Shown here: positions 53,715 to 62,790 of the stretch, piece after piece
Layout of the letters: each line of letters begins with the position of its first letter
Numbering within the stretch: the stretch's first letter is position 1
Source: Bacteroides sp. ET71
GTDB lineage: Bacteria; Bacteroidota; Bacteroidia; Bacteroidales; Bacteroidaceae
Assembly: GCF_023336905.1 (NCBI RefSeq)
Contig: NZ_JAMBLS010000004.1
Span: forward strand, 124,001-188,000
Direction of reading: 5' to 3'
Length of the DNA stretch: 64,000 bases
Translations under genes and position numbers: made by a program
Notes under the pieces: generated by a model
The model's input: only the letters and a program-made list of their open reading frames with translations
Database searches by the model: none
Told to the model about the DNA's origin: nothing

Positions 53715-54488
53715 ATGGGACTGTTCAATCATCAGACACTGGTGCTCCACCCGGACTATGACCGGCTGCATGACTTCATGCTCAGCCTGCCGGAACGCTT
53801 TGCCCGCGGCGAAGGCATACTGATTCACAACGGCCGCAACCAACTGAGGCGCATCCGCTACGAAGGTACAGACTACGTGGTGAAATCCTTCCGCCGCCCC
53901 AACCTGGTCAACCGCTTTGTCTACGGCATCTTCCGAGACTCCAAAGCCAAACGCTCGTACGACCATGCACGGCTGTTCCAGCAGATTGGCGTAGGCACTC
54001 CCCAACCCATAGGCTACCTGAACATCCGGCACGGCCTGCTGTTCGACCAAAGCTATTTCGTCACGCTGGCCTCCACCTGCCCCTATCGCTACGAAGACCT
54101 GTTTCACCGGAAGTTCGACTACGAAGACGACGTTCTGCGCGCCGTGGGACACGTCACCGCCATCCTGCACGAACACGGCTACGCCCACAAAGACTACGGC
54201 CGTGCCAACATCCTGTTCGACAAGACGCCCGAAGGCATCCGGCTGGACATCGTAGACCTGAACCGCCTGGCCATCGGCCCGCTGGACATGAAAGCCGGCT
54301 GCAAAAACCTGGAACGGCTACCCGCCACTCCGGCCATGCACCGCGTGATTGCCGACGAATATGCCCGCATGCGCGGCTTCGACCCCGAAGCCTGCTTCCG
54401 CCTGATGGTGGCCTACCGCAGCACCCAGCCAGGCAAAGAGCAGCAAGAAATAGATGCATTAAAGAACTATAACCTCCCCAAGATATGA
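53715..54488 (+). CDS. Lipopolysaccharide kinase (WaaP/Kdo-kinase-like) family protein
   Basis: 257 residues with a small protein-kinase-like fold: RRIRYEGTDYVVKSFRRPN (nucleotide-binding Lys), ARLFQQIGVGTPQPIGYL, the catalytic loop HEHGYAHKDYGRANILF (Asp and Asn) and the metal-binding IRLDIVDLNRL. Members phosphorylate core sugars of LPS, heptose or Kdo. In Bacteroidales the core begins with a phosphorylated Kdo, so a Kdo kinase is plausible. Its stop overlaps the start of the next glycosyltransferase by the ATGA arrangement. Confidence 0.85.
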   Translation: MGLFNHQTLVLHPDYDRLHDFMLSLPERFARGEGILIHNGRNQLRRIRYEGTDYVVKSFRRPNLVNRFVYGIFRDSKAKRSYDHARLFQQIGVGTPQPIGYLNIRHGLLFDQSYFVTLASTCPYRYEDLFHRKFDYEDDVLRAVGHVTAILHEHGYAHKDYGRANILFDKTPEGIRLDIVDLNRLAIGPLDMKAGCKNLERLPATPAMHRVIADEYARMRGFDPEACFRLMVAYRSTQPGKEQQEIDALKNYNLPKI

Positions 54489-55381
54489 AAGTCATCGCAG
54501 TAGTAGTCACCTACAACCGGCTGGAGCTCCTGAAACGAAACATCCATTGCCTGCGCCAAAACAAGCCCCTGGACTCCATCCTCGTGGTCAACAACGGCAG
54601 TACGGACGGCACCGGCCAATGGCTTGCCACACAGCCCGACCTGCACGTGCTGACACAGGAAAACGTGGGAGGCTCGGGAGGTTTCTATACAGGCATCCGG
54701 GAAGCCTTCAGGCAAGAAGCCGACTGGATTTGGTGCATGGATGACGACGTCTTCCCACGCCCCGACTGCCTGGAACAACTGCTGCGGCACGCCTCAGCCC
54801 CCCGCGTCGGCATCCTGGCACCACGCCGCCTGCTGGAAGGACACATCTTCACCAACGACTTCCAGCAACTGAACCTGACCAACCCCTTCGCCTCCATGTA
54901 CCGCCGGAAACTGAAGAAACAAGCAGTGAACGAACCGACAGAAATATGCGGCACCGCCTTCGAAGGGCTTTGCATCAGCAAAGAAGCAGTCGCAAAAATC
55001 GGTTTTCCCAACAAAGACCTGTTCATCTTCTGCGACGACACAGACTACTGCATACGCGCCGTCTTATCCGGCTACAAAATACTATATATCCCCACAGCCC
55101 TCATGGACAAGCAACGGTTCTTCTCGGAAGACAACTGGGCCACACGCAACCAGAAAAAAAAGTGGAAACGCTTCTACCAAGTGCGCAACTCCACTTACCT
55201 GAATCATCACTACGGGCACAACTGGGCCGTACGATACCTACGCAGCTTCAATGGCGTAATAGGCTACATCCTGATAGCACTCCTCAGTTGCCCATTCTCA
55301 AAAGCATACAGAGCATCCGACATTCCACGCTTCTGGAAAGCTTATCAAGACGGACTCCGCGAAAAATTAGGAAAGTATTAA
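54485..55381 (+). CDS. GT2 family glycosyltransferase (possibly galactofuranosyltransferase)
   Basis: 298 residues. MKVIAVVVTYNRLELLKRNI, ILVVNNGSTDGTGQWL, ENVGGSGGFYTGIREA and the DxD-type WIWCMDDDVFPRPDCLEQL show a GT-A inverting enzyme; EICGTAFEGLCISKEAV and CDDTDYCIRAVLSGYKI complete the active site. The GGSGGFYTGIR block and the DDTDYCIR motif are those of the GlfT2/rhamnosyltransferase-like group, and glf lies three genes upstream, so galactofuranose transfer is a reasonable guess. Translationally coupled to the kinase gene. Confidence 0.82.
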   Translation: MKVIAVVVTYNRLELLKRNIHCLRQNKPLDSILVVNNGSTDGTGQWLATQPDLHVLTQENVGGSGGFYTGIREAFRQEADWIWCMDDDVFPRPDCLEQLLRHASAPRVGILAPRRLLEGHIFTNDFQQLNLTNPFASMYRRKLKKQAVNEPTEICGTAFEGLCISKEAVAKIGFPNKDLFIFCDDTDYCIRAVLSGYKILYIPTALMDKQRFFSEDNWATRNQKKKWKRFYQVRNSTYLNHHYGHNWAVRYLRSFNGVIGYILIALLSCPFSKAYRASDIPRFWKAYQDGLREKLGKY

Positions 55382-55431
55382 ACAAGTATTGACAAACCCA
55401 AACAGTACCACCAACATAACACGCACTATTC

Positions 55432-56466
55432 ATGAAAAAGCTGCACGACGTTTCTCTAATCTATGTATTCTCACCTGGTAACTCGACCACTGGCGGCATA
55501 GAATTGTTGCACCAACTGGTAGACTACTTGAGAAACCAGAAACAGAAAGCTTACATCTACTACTATAACGACCCCTCTGCCCATATCCCGGATGCCTACC
55601 AAAAATACAACATAAGCGTAACGACCACCATCGAAGATGCGGAAAACAACGTTATTGTACTGCCGGAAATATGCTTTCACCTGAGCAAGAACTACACGCA
55701 CACACAAACCGTTTTATGGTGGCTCAGCGTAAATAACTACTACCACCAGGAGAAAAGGCACATCCCGCTCCACGAGATATTCTCTTACTCCAGGACTTAT
55801 GGACTAAAACAAATCTGGCATAGAATCGCCGGACTGTTCCTCCTTCAATGGAGGTTCAAGACCGATTTCTCCATCAAAGACTCCATAGACAAAGAATACA
55901 TCCACGCTTACCAGTCCGAATATGCCAAACGGCATCTGCAGGAACGCGGGGTAAGCAACTTATATCCACTGAAAGATTACATTAACACAGCGTTTATCTC
56001 CAACGAGACATGCCGAAACAAAAAGCCGGCCATACTCTATAATCCCAAGAAAGGCCTGAAGTTCACACGCAAGCTGATGAAAGCTGCTCCGGACCTGAAA
56101 TTCATCCCCCTGCAAAACCTCTCCAGAGCAGCCCTGCAAGAGATACTTTCCGGCAGTGCACTGTACATCGATTTCGGGAACCATCCCGGAATGGACAGGC
56201 TGCCCCGGGAAGCTGCCGTCAACGGCTGCTGCATCATCACAGGCAGACAAGGAGCCGCCCAAAACGACATAGACATCCCCATACCTGTTGAATACAAGTT
56301 CGACGAACGCACAGCATCTGTACAAGGCATCACACAGCAGATCAGAAGCATACTGGCTGATTATGAATCGCACACTATCCATTTCGAAACGTACAGAAAC
56401 AGAATCAAACGTGAACAGGAAACATTCTACAAACAAATAGATAACTTATTCCAGTTGAATACCTGA
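55432..56466 (+). CDS. Putative glycosyltransferase of unassigned family
   Basis: 344 residues, no signal peptide or membrane helix. The start (VSLIYVFSPGNSTTGGIELLHQLVDYL) and a C-terminal half with RKLMKAAPDLKFIPLQNLSRAALQEILSGSALYIDFGNHPGMDRLPREAAVNGCCIITG suggest a GT-B, GT1/GT4-like fold, the last stretch being a nucleotide-sugar site. The family was not recognised more closely. The gene is richer in A and T than its neighbours and is separated from the previous gene by 50 bases, so it may have been acquired separately. Confidence 0.7.
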   Translation: MKKLHDVSLIYVFSPGNSTTGGIELLHQLVDYLRNQKQKAYIYYYNDPSAHIPDAYQKYNISVTTTIEDAENNVIVLPEICFHLSKNYTHTQTVLWWLSVNNYYHQEKRHIPLHEIFSYSRTYGLKQIWHRIAGLFLLQWRFKTDFSIKDSIDKEYIHAYQSEYAKRHLQERGVSNLYPLKDYINTAFISNETCRNKKPAILYNPKKGLKFTRKLMKAAPDLKFIPLQNLSRAALQEILSGSALYIDFGNHPGMDRLPREAAVNGCCIITGRQGAAQNDIDIPIPVEYKFDERTASVQGITQQIRSILADYESHTIHFETYRNRIKREQETFYKQIDNLFQLNT

Positions 56467-56470
56467 AAAA

Positions 56471-57481
56471 ATGACGCCAAACTTATCCTCCCATCATACA
56501 CAAAAAGCCATGGAACAGCCCATCGTCAGTGTCATAGTACCCAATTACAACTACGCCCGCTACTTGCCCCTGCGTATCGAATCCATCTTAAAGCAGACTT
56601 TCACCGAGTTCGAACTGATTTTGCTGGACGACGCCTCCACCGACGGCAGCGTGCCCATCTTGGAAACCTACCGGAACAACCCGCACGTGTCACACCTCAT
56701 CGTCAACAGCGAAAACACGGGAAGTCCATTCAAACAATGGATGAAAGGAATCTTGCTGGCCCGGGGGAAATATGTCTGGATGGCAGAAGCAGACGACCTG
56801 GCCGAACCGCTGTTCCTGGAGACCTGTGTCCGGCTGGCGGAAGCCTACGCGGACACGGCTATCTGCTACACGGGGTCTGTGCTGATGGACGAGAAGGGAG
56901 AAACAGAAAAGCGGGACATCAACCATTGGGGGAAACGGGCCAGAAAAGAACATGCCTATTTCGACGGCCCGTCGTTTGCAGCCCATAACCTGTATTGGAA
57001 GAATTATACGGTCAACGCAAGCGGCATCCTGTTCAGGAGGGAATACGCGGCCGAGCTCTCGCAATCTGAGTTCTTGGACATGCGCTACTGCGGCGACTGG
57101 CTGTTCTGGTTCCAGATGGCCATGCAGGGCGGAGTGGTCGAAGTCTACCGCAACCTGAACTACTTCCGGCAGCACACGCAGAAAGTCACCCTGAAATCGC
57201 ACCACGCCGGCAAAGGGATAGAGGAAGACATCTTGGTCTTGCAATACATGGAAAGCCGGCTGCCCGGGCTGAGCACTTACAAGAAGCGCCTGCGGCACGG
57301 GCTGGTTTACCAGAAAATCAACCGGGCACACCTGAAGCGGGAGGACAAACTGGCGTTGTACGAACTGGCGCGCCGCATGCTGCGCTCGACCACGGCCGAC
57401 TACCGTCTGGAGCGCCTGAACCAGTTCCTGCGCCTGCTGTCGCCCACCTTGCTGACAAGGAAAAGAGACCGCCTGAAATAA
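56471..57481 (+). CDS. GT2 family glycosyltransferase
   Basis: 336 residues: PIVSVIVPNYNYARYLPLRIESILKQTF, ELILLDDASTDGSVPIL, NTGSPFKQWMKGILLARGKYVWMAEADDLAEPLF (DxD-type site) and DMRYCGDWLFWFQMAMQGG. It belongs to the large SpsA-like GT2 group that builds surface polysaccharides. An ATG at 56510 directly before the conserved strand is an alternative start. Its last 82 bases overlap a decayed gene on the other strand. Confidence 0.87.
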   Translation: MTPNLSSHHTQKAMEQPIVSVIVPNYNYARYLPLRIESILKQTFTEFELILLDDASTDGSVPILETYRNNPHVSHLIVNSENTGSPFKQWMKGILLARGKYVWMAEADDLAEPLFLETCVRLAEAYADTAICYTGSVLMDEKGETEKRDINHWGKRARKEHAYFDGPSFAAHNLYWKNYTVNASGILFRREYAAELSQSEFLDMRYCGDWLFWFQMAMQGGVVEVYRNLNYFRQHTQKVTLKSHHAGKGIEEDILVLQYMESRLPGLSTYKKRLRHGLVYQKINRAHLKREDKLALYELARRMLRSTTADYRLERLNQFLRLLSPTLLTRKRDRLK

Positions 57482-58399
57482 GCACGCCCTCCCCTTGGCT
57501 CTCCTCGGTCTGGCCCATACGTCTCCATGATGTGCCCGTAATAAGTATTCTTACCCTCGGGGGTTGTTCTTTGCAACTTTATCTTGTACGTCAGCTTGTG
57601 GAAATCGTAATCCGTGCAGAAACGCCGCCATTCCCCATCCACATACTCGTCGTTCAGGCACTTGCCCAGCGGCCCCATCGCCGTGACAGGCACCTCTTCC
57701 ACCATCCGGCTGATGGAGGGGATATATTTCCGGGCGATGGCAAATGCGTAATCTATCAGCAAATAGACAATCAGCTTGGTTTGCGTCTTCCAGTACAGCA
57801 GAAAGAAATCGTTCATGAACGACGGTAGCAGGTTGTTACGGCCGCAAGCCACAAAAAAACCGACCCATCCGCCCCGCGAGATATTATGGTAGATGGGGAC
57901 ATGGTGGCAAGTCCAGAACTTGCGGTCCGGCCTTATGAAAGAGTTAAAATGCTTGCAAGGAATCAAGACCGTGCTGTCTATCCAGATTCCCCCATGTTTG
58001 GCCAGCAAAGCCATCCGCAAGATGTCGGACAAATGCGTCAGGCTGATTTTCCCCTGCTTGACCTTGGTTCTGATATAGTCGGGTAAGTCAACATAGTCCC
58101 CGTGGTTGGCCTCCGTGATTACAATCACCGGATGCCTGTCGGCATGCATTTTTATCGAGTTCAAACAAGCCTTGGCAACGTCAGGCATGGTCTCCTCTCC
58201 CTGCCACCAGCAGAACCACACGGGAGAATCCTCCTCGATGGGCTCGCAAGCCTCGTTCGAGCGGTCCTTGTAGCGCTCCACAAGTTCTTTCCCTCCGGCC
58301 CTGTATAACAGAAACCACACGATGTACCGCTGCTTGACGGACGAAAGCCCCCTCCACTCGCTTAAAGAATCGCTTTACCTTGCCTTGTTTCTTTCTCAT
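57400..58399 (-). pseudogene. Capsular polysaccharide synthesis (GT32-like) glycosyltransferase, frameshifted and run-on
   Basis: The main frame (57400-58320) reads SPVWFCWWQGEETMPDVAKACLNS, LSDILRMALLAKHGGIWIDSTVL (DxD-type region) and SFMNDFFLLYWKT, all typical of the Caps_synth/OCH1-like family. The conserved N-terminus is split: RKKQGKVKRFF begins at the ATG at 58399 in one frame and EWRGLSSVKQRYIVWFLL continues in another, as though one T had been gained at about 58364-58366. At the other end the frame runs past the expected stop (about METYG) and into the antisense of the preceding GT2 gene. A GTG start at 58320 could still give a shortened protein. A sequencing error is the alternative. 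Confidence 0.6.
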
Positions 58400-58430
58400 C
58401 TCCAACGACTGTGTTGTGTGACAAAAAGGA

Positions 58431-59348
58431 CTATTTCAACCGCACGTACTTCGGCCGCCGCAATCCCACGTAGAAAGGCAACAGGCGGAAGAAACGGCGG
58501 ACACGCCACCAAGGCCGGTCAAGAATACGCTCTCCTTGCCAGGGCGTCAAGTCCTGGTACTTGAAGTAAACCTCGCGCAACGGGTGCTGGCTGTCGTATT
58601 CCCACGGCTTGCGGTTGGTGAAATGCAGGATGACGGGATGACTCAACACTTCGGTCAGCCGCCCGCGCCAAGCCTCGTCCTGCTGCAAGGACAGGCGGTA
58701 GAAAGCGTCCTGCACGTTCCATTTCAAATCGACCAAACGCTTATGCCCGTGCAAGACGCTGTTCAGCAAATCCTGGTCGTTGAAGAGGATGCGCTCCGGA
58801 TAGCGGTGGTAGTAGTCAGCGCACGCCCGGGGCACGTCGTGCTCGCGCCACCAGTCCAGATTGACCAGCAGCACGCCTGCGTTGAAATAAGAGTCCTCCA
58901 TCGGATACTTCAGCACCTCGTAGCGCGCTGCCTCGCGGCAACCCATGTCTTCCACCGCCGCCACGCCCACGCCGTCCAGCGGAGTATCCCACAACGGGCG
59001 GACATCGCCCGTCACCACGATGTCGCAATCCAGGTAAAGCACCTTGTCGACCTCCCGTGGCAACAAGGCCGACAGGATACAGCGGTAGTAAGTGGCCATG
59101 GAGATGCGCTTGCTGAACTTGCGGATGGTGAATCCCTCCAACAACCGGAGGTCGGGCTCATAGAACAGCACCCGGCTGCCATACTTTGCAGCCAACTGTG
59201 TCAGGATGTCTTTCTCGCCGCCCGACAACCCGCGGGCAATGACATGGACGGAGAACTCTTCGCGACGGTTGTTTTCGAACAGCGAAACCAGCGTCACCGC
59301 GCAATGGCGGACGTAATGGGAGTCTATGTTGCAAGCAATGTGTATCAT
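58431..59348 (-). CDS. GT8 family glycosyltransferase
   Basis: 305 residues: MIHIACNIDSHYVRHCAVTL-type start, FSKRISMATYYRCILSALLP, the metal site VLYLDCDIVVTGDVRPLW, YFNAGVLLVNLDWWREHD, FNDQDLLNSVL and HFTNRKPWE near the end. GT8 enzymes are retaining galactosyl- or glucosyltransferases and act on the LPS core in many bacteria. It is transcribed opposite to most of the cluster and divergently from the GT90 gene. A C-terminal basic stretch (RVRRFFRLLPFYVGLRRPKYV) may hold it to the membrane. Confidence 0.9.
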   Translation of the reverse strand: MIHIACNIDSHYVRHCAVTLVSLFENNRREEFSVHVIARGLSGGEKDILTQLAAKYGSRVLFYEPDLRLLEGFTIRKFSKRISMATYYRCILSALLPREVDKVLYLDCDIVVTGDVRPLWDTPLDGVGVAAVEDMGCREAARYEVLKYPMEDSYFNAGVLLVNLDWWREHDVPRACADYYHRYPERILFNDQDLLNSVLHGHKRLVDLKWNVQDAFYRLSLQQDEAWRGRLTEVLSHPVILHFTNRKPWEYDSQHPLREVYFKYQDLTPWQGERILDRPWWRVRRFFRLLPFYVGLRRPKYVRLK

Positions 59349-59368
59349 AATCCTGCTAATCGTTGCTG

Positions 59369-59376
59369 CAAAGATA
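59369..59376 (-). promoter_or_regulatory. -7 box of the GT8 gene
   Basis: TATCTTTG on the minus strand, 20 bases before the ATG. No -33 element was recognised. Confidence 0.4.
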
Positions 59377-59398
59377 TAGATATAAAGAATAAAAACAC

Positions 59399-59406
59399 TA
59401 CCTTTG
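59399..59406 (+). promoter_or_regulatory. -7 box of the GT90 gene
   Basis: TACCTTTG on the plus strand, 38 bases before the ATG at 59444. No matching -33 element was recognised. Confidence 0.45.
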
Positions 59407-59443
59407 TCGAGAAAAAAACTTAACCGTCACAATCTATCACCCT

Positions 59444-60454
59444 ATGAGCGACAGCATCTTCTACAAACTGCACAGCGGGAAACCTGTCAAGGCCTTGTAT
59501 TTCCTGCGGAAATTCGCAGGCCTGGCCGTCCCCGACTGCTGGTATCGCGCCCGTCTGGAACGGAAATTGCAGCAGGCAAAGACACGCCCGGATTACGAAT
59601 ATCTGCAACAGCGCGTGGCCTACTACAACCGCATCAACACCCCGTGGCACGTCTCCGCGCCAGACAGCCTGCAACGCGACCGGAGCTGGATACACTACAC
59701 CGGCGCCTTGGGCGACTACCGCCGCAAGCTGTTCCACACGGCCTATTACTTCGACCAGCACGACGTCACCCGCTGGTTCCCGCCACGCTTGCGCTGGAAC
59801 TTCTGCCCCGGCGACGTCTACTTCACCCCCTCCGTGCCCACCATCGTGAAAAGCCGCCTGCTGACGGCCGACAACCAAAACTCGGTGGTGCTGAAGCTCG
59901 ACAAGCTACGCCACTTCATGTACGTCTACGACACCAAACCCTTCCGCGAGAAAAAAGACTGCGCCATCTTCCGCGGGAAAATCCGTCAGAGCCGCCTGCG
60001 CACCCTCTTCCTGGAGAAATTCTTCGGCCATCCGCTGTGCGACTGCGGCGTGGTGGGACGCAACGAAGGCTGCCCCGACGAATGGATGACCCCCAAAAAG
60101 ACCATCCGCGAACACCTGGACTACAAGTTCATCATCGCGCTGGAAGGAAACGACGTAGCCTCCAACCTGAAATGGGTGATGTCGTCCAACTCATTGGCCG
60201 TCATGACCCGCCCCACCTGCGAGACCTGGTTCATGGAAGGCACACTGAAGCCCGACTACCACTACGTAGAGGTCAAAGAAGACTTCTCGGACTTTGAAGA
60301 AAAACTGCGCTTCTACATCGACCACCCGGAAAAGGCCGAAGAAATCATCCGCCATGCCCACGAATACGTGGCCCAGTTCCGCGACAACCGGCGCGAAGAA
60401 CTGCTGCAACTGATGGTGCTCGACCAGTACTTCAAGACCAGCGGACAACGGTGA
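59444..60454 (+). CDS. GT90 (CAP10/LpsA-like) glycosyltransferase
   Basis: 336 residues. The second half carries the family blocks FRGKIRQSRLRTLFLEKFF, the CAP10 core YKFIIALEGNDVASNLKWVMSSNSL, and CETWFMEGTLKPDYHYVEVKEDFSDFEEKLRFY. GT90 members transfer xylose or glucose in fungi, animals and LPS-making bacteria. It is the last glycosyltransferase of the cluster. The overlapping frame starting at 59404 is out of phase with these motifs and is ignored. Confidence 0.87.
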   Translation: MSDSIFYKLHSGKPVKALYFLRKFAGLAVPDCWYRARLERKLQQAKTRPDYEYLQQRVAYYNRINTPWHVSAPDSLQRDRSWIHYTGALGDYRRKLFHTAYYFDQHDVTRWFPPRLRWNFCPGDVYFTPSVPTIVKSRLLTADNQNSVVLKLDKLRHFMYVYDTKPFREKKDCAIFRGKIRQSRLRTLFLEKFFGHPLCDCGVVGRNEGCPDEWMTPKKTIREHLDYKFIIALEGNDVASNLKWVMSSNSLAVMTRPTCETWFMEGTLKPDYHYVEVKEDFSDFEEKLRFYIDHPEKAEEIIRHAHEYVAQFRDNRREELLQLMVLDQYFKTSGQR

Positions 60455-60595
60455 CACACCCAGGCGCTCTCTCTGCCCCGGACAAAGCCCGCCCCTGGCG
60501 CAGCACAGCCATGCTTCCTGTCCGCCAGCACCATCTGCGGTAAAGAATCTTGCAAAAAAAGGAACCATCCGAGCCGTTTTCCGCCCAAGAAAGCG

Positions 60596-60603
60596 TATAT
60601 TTG
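60596..60603 (+). promoter_or_regulatory. -7 box of pdxB
   Basis: TATATTTG fits TAnnTTTG; the -33 region is only CCGTTTTCC. The ATG is 35 bases downstream. Confidence 0.5.
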
Positions 60604-60637
60604 CAGCCCGAAAACCGAAAGGAGACAAGAATAATAT

Positions 60638-61681
60638 ATGAGAATCATTGTCGATAACAAAATCCCCTTCATCCGCGAAGCCGTGGAAAGTATTGCCGAT
60701 GAAGTAATCTACGCCGCCGGCAACGAATTTACGCCGGAACTTGTCAAAGAGGCCGATGCCCTCATCATCCGCACACGCACACGCTGCGACAGGCAACTGC
60801 TGGAAGGCAGCCGCGTGCAGTTCATTGCCACGGCCACCATCGGCTTCGACCACATAGACACCGACTATTGCCGCCAGGCCGGCATCGAATGGGCCAACGC
60901 ACCGGGATGCAACGCCGCTTCTGTGGGCCAATACATCCACTCGGTCCTGCTGCTGCTGCAACTGAAGCGCGACAAACCCCTGGCCGGACTCAACATGGGC
61001 ATCGTAGGCGTGGGACACGTGGGCAGCATCGTAGCCGAAGTGGCCAGCGACATGGGGCTGAAAGTCCTGCTGAACGACCCCCCACGCGAAGAAACAGAAG
61101 GCTCCGGACGCTTCCACTCGCTGCACACCCTGGCACAAGAATGTGACATCATCAGCTTCCACACCCCACTGGCGCGCGAAGGGAAATACCCCACCTACCA
61201 CCTGGCCGACGCATCATTCTTCGCCTCACTCCGACGCAAACCCGTGTTCATCAACACCTCGCGCGGAGAAGTGGCCGACACGCAAGCCCTGCTGGCAGCC
61301 CTGGACAACGGACAGGTGTCCGACGCCGTCATCGACGTCTGGGAAAACGAGCCCGACATCGACCGCACCCTCCTGCAACGGGCCTTCATCGGCACCCCAC
61401 ACATCGCCGGCTACTCGGCCGACGGCAAAGCCAACGCCACACGCATGGCACTGACCGCCCTGTGCCGCCACTTCGGCATCAAGCCCGACTTCCACATCGT
61501 ACCGCCCAAACCCGCCAACCTCATCATCACGGCCTCGAACGAAACAGAAGCCTGCCTGCAAATCTACGACCCCCGACGCGACAGCAACGCGCTGAAAGAA
61601 CATCCCGAACGCTTCGAGGCACTGCGAGGAGACTATCCCCTGCGGCGCGAACGGCAAGCCTACTTGTTCAAACAAGGATAA
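60638..61681 (+). CDS. pdxB: 4-phosphoerythronate dehydrogenase
   Basis: 347 residues of the D-2-hydroxyacid dehydrogenase family. MRIIVDNKIPFIREAVE is the usual PdxB start; then FIATATIGFDHIDTDY, CNAASVGQYIHS, the NAD-binding GIVGVGHVGSIVA, FINTSRGEVAD (catalytic Arg) and DVWENEPDID, with His in GTPHIAGYSADGK. It oxidises 4-phospho-D-erythronate in vitamin B6 synthesis in the cytoplasm. The C-terminal part after about 285 is the PdxB dimerisation domain. The call is firm. Confidence 0.95.
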   Translation: MRIIVDNKIPFIREAVESIADEVIYAAGNEFTPELVKEADALIIRTRTRCDRQLLEGSRVQFIATATIGFDHIDTDYCRQAGIEWANAPGCNAASVGQYIHSVLLLLQLKRDKPLAGLNMGIVGVGHVGSIVAEVASDMGLKVLLNDPPREETEGSGRFHSLHTLAQECDIISFHTPLAREGKYPTYHLADASFFASLRRKPVFINTSRGEVADTQALLAALDNGQVSDAVIDVWENEPDIDRTLLQRAFIGTPHIAGYSADGKANATRMALTALCRHFGIKPDFHIVPPKPANLIITASNETEACLQIYDPRRDSNALKEHPERFEALRGDYPLRRERQAYLFKQG

Positions 61682-61728
61682 AGGAGCTAAAAAATCCAAC
61701 ATTCCCAAATCTTTCCCAAATCGCTTCT

Positions 61729-61736
61729 TACCTTTG
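61729..61736 (+). promoter_or_regulatory. -7 box of the PepSY-like lipoprotein gene
   Basis: TACCTTTG, 28 bases before the ATG at 61765; no clear -33 element. Confidence 0.45.
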
Positions 61737-61764
61737 CCACAGAAACCTAAAACAAATAAGTGAT

Positions 61765-62244
61765 ATGAAAAAAGAAGTGATAAAAAGAGTAAAGAACGTG
61801 TGGATGCTGCTCCTGGCAGGCATACTGACCCTCGGGCTGCAAAGCTGCGACGACGATGACAACAACGACAACGTGGCACCCACCACAGAACTGCAAGCCG
61901 CCTTCAGCGCCCGCTTCCCAGGCGTAGACCCCAACCGCGTGGAATGGGAATGGGACGGACAAATGAACGCCTACGAAGCCGACTTCTGGGAAAACAACCT
62001 GGAGAAATCGGCCTGGTTCTCCGAAGCCAACGAATGGCTGATGACAGAAACAGACTACAACTATCCCTACACCGGAGTGCCGCAGGCCGTGATAGACGCC
62101 GCCAATGCCTCCAACCCGGACTACCGCCTGGAGGACATCGACCTCATCGAAACCCCGGACGGCTCTTACTACCTGGTGGAAAAAGAGTTGGGCGAACGTG
62201 ACATCTACCTGTCCTTCGCCGCCGACGGCACGCCGCTCTCCTAA
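61765..62244 (+). CDS. PepSY-like lipoprotein
   Basis: 159 residues with a lipoprotein signal (LTLGLQSCDDDDNND, Cys about 25) and an acidic spacer. The rest contains two short PepSY-like repeats (LQAAFSARFPGVDPNRVEWEWDGQMNAYEADFW, and VIDAANASNPDYRLEDIDLIETPDGSYYLVE), a pattern of the Bacteroidales periplasmic PepSY-like family with no proven function. The ATG at 61765 starts the signal peptide; the longer frame upstream overlaps pdxB out of frame. Confidence 0.82.
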   Translation: MKKEVIKRVKNVWMLLLAGILTLGLQSCDDDDNNDNVAPTTELQAAFSARFPGVDPNRVEWEWDGQMNAYEADFWENNLEKSAWFSEANEWLMTETDYNYPYTGVPQAVIDAANASNPDYRLEDIDLIETPDGSYYLVEKELGERDIYLSFAADGTPLS

Positions 62245-62268
62245 ACCTCGACAAATGATTTGCCAAAC

Positions 62269-62305
62269 AATCAGGGTGGAAGTTTCCTAAGCTTCCACCC
62301 TGATT
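62269..62305. terminator. Strong bidirectional hairpin terminator
   Basis: AATCAGGGTGGAAG (62269-62282) and CTTCCACCCTGATT (62292-62305) form a 14-bp stem with a 9-base loop. It serves the PepSY-like gene and touches the last codon of the minus-strand gene that follows. Confidence 0.85.
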
Positions 62306-62664
62306 CATGTCACCCCCAAGTCGCGGTACACCCGCCCGGCATAATAATAAGCCTCGGGCAACAGTCGGCGGTCGCCCTCCTGCTCGTAATAATCCAACAC
62401 AGGGCGGATAATACTGTCCGACATATGGGTGACATACGCCTTGTCCGCCGCCTTCACCGTCAGCAGCCGGTAATACATCCGCACCCGTTCGGGCACGGTC
62501 GGAACACTGTCTGCCCACCCGTCCAACAGCCGCAGCGCACTGTCCGGCGCCACTTCTGCCAGCGAATCGGCCTGCAACAGCACACGGGGATACCTACCCT
62601 CACGGCAAGCGCAAAGGCAGAGGCAGCAGGCCAGAAGCACGTAAAATGAAGTCGGCATTTTCAT
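62305..62664 (-). pseudogene. Truncated TPR-type lipoprotein (sensor/regulator remnant)
   Basis: About 119 residues: lipoprotein signal (CCLCLCACREGR), then LLQADSLAEVAPDSALRLLDGW, and ADKAYVTHMSDSIIRPVLDYYEQEGDRRLLPEAYYYAGRVYRDLG. This is the start of the Bacteroides tetratricopeptide lipoproteins that usually run to 500-600 residues and end in a membrane helix and DNA-binding domain. Here the frame stops after YRDLGVT, within the first repeat, at a terminator stem. The start at 62664 (or 62658) is preferred to 62691 because a TATCTTTG box lies at 62689-62696. It is probably a deletion remnant, although a short stand-alone protein is possible. Confidence 0.6.
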
Positions 62665-62790
62665 AAGCACAAACATAGCAACCTGCTGCAAAGATAAGCA
62701 TTAAAAACTGCCAACCACCTTGTCTGCACAATTTTTTGTCGGAGACAGAAAGACGGCATCCGCCCCCATCTGCAAGGTTGCATTTACCTT

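Noticed and set aside
51551-53728. A 725-codon open frame on the minus strand across glf and the first GT2 gene
   Set aside because: It is antisense to two genes with clear motifs and promoters; long antisense frames are common here because of high GC in the third codon position. No domain was recognised.
59404-60297. Open frame overlapping the GT90 gene in another phase
   Set aside because: Extreme Arg/Pro/His content; the GT90 frame has the family motifs.
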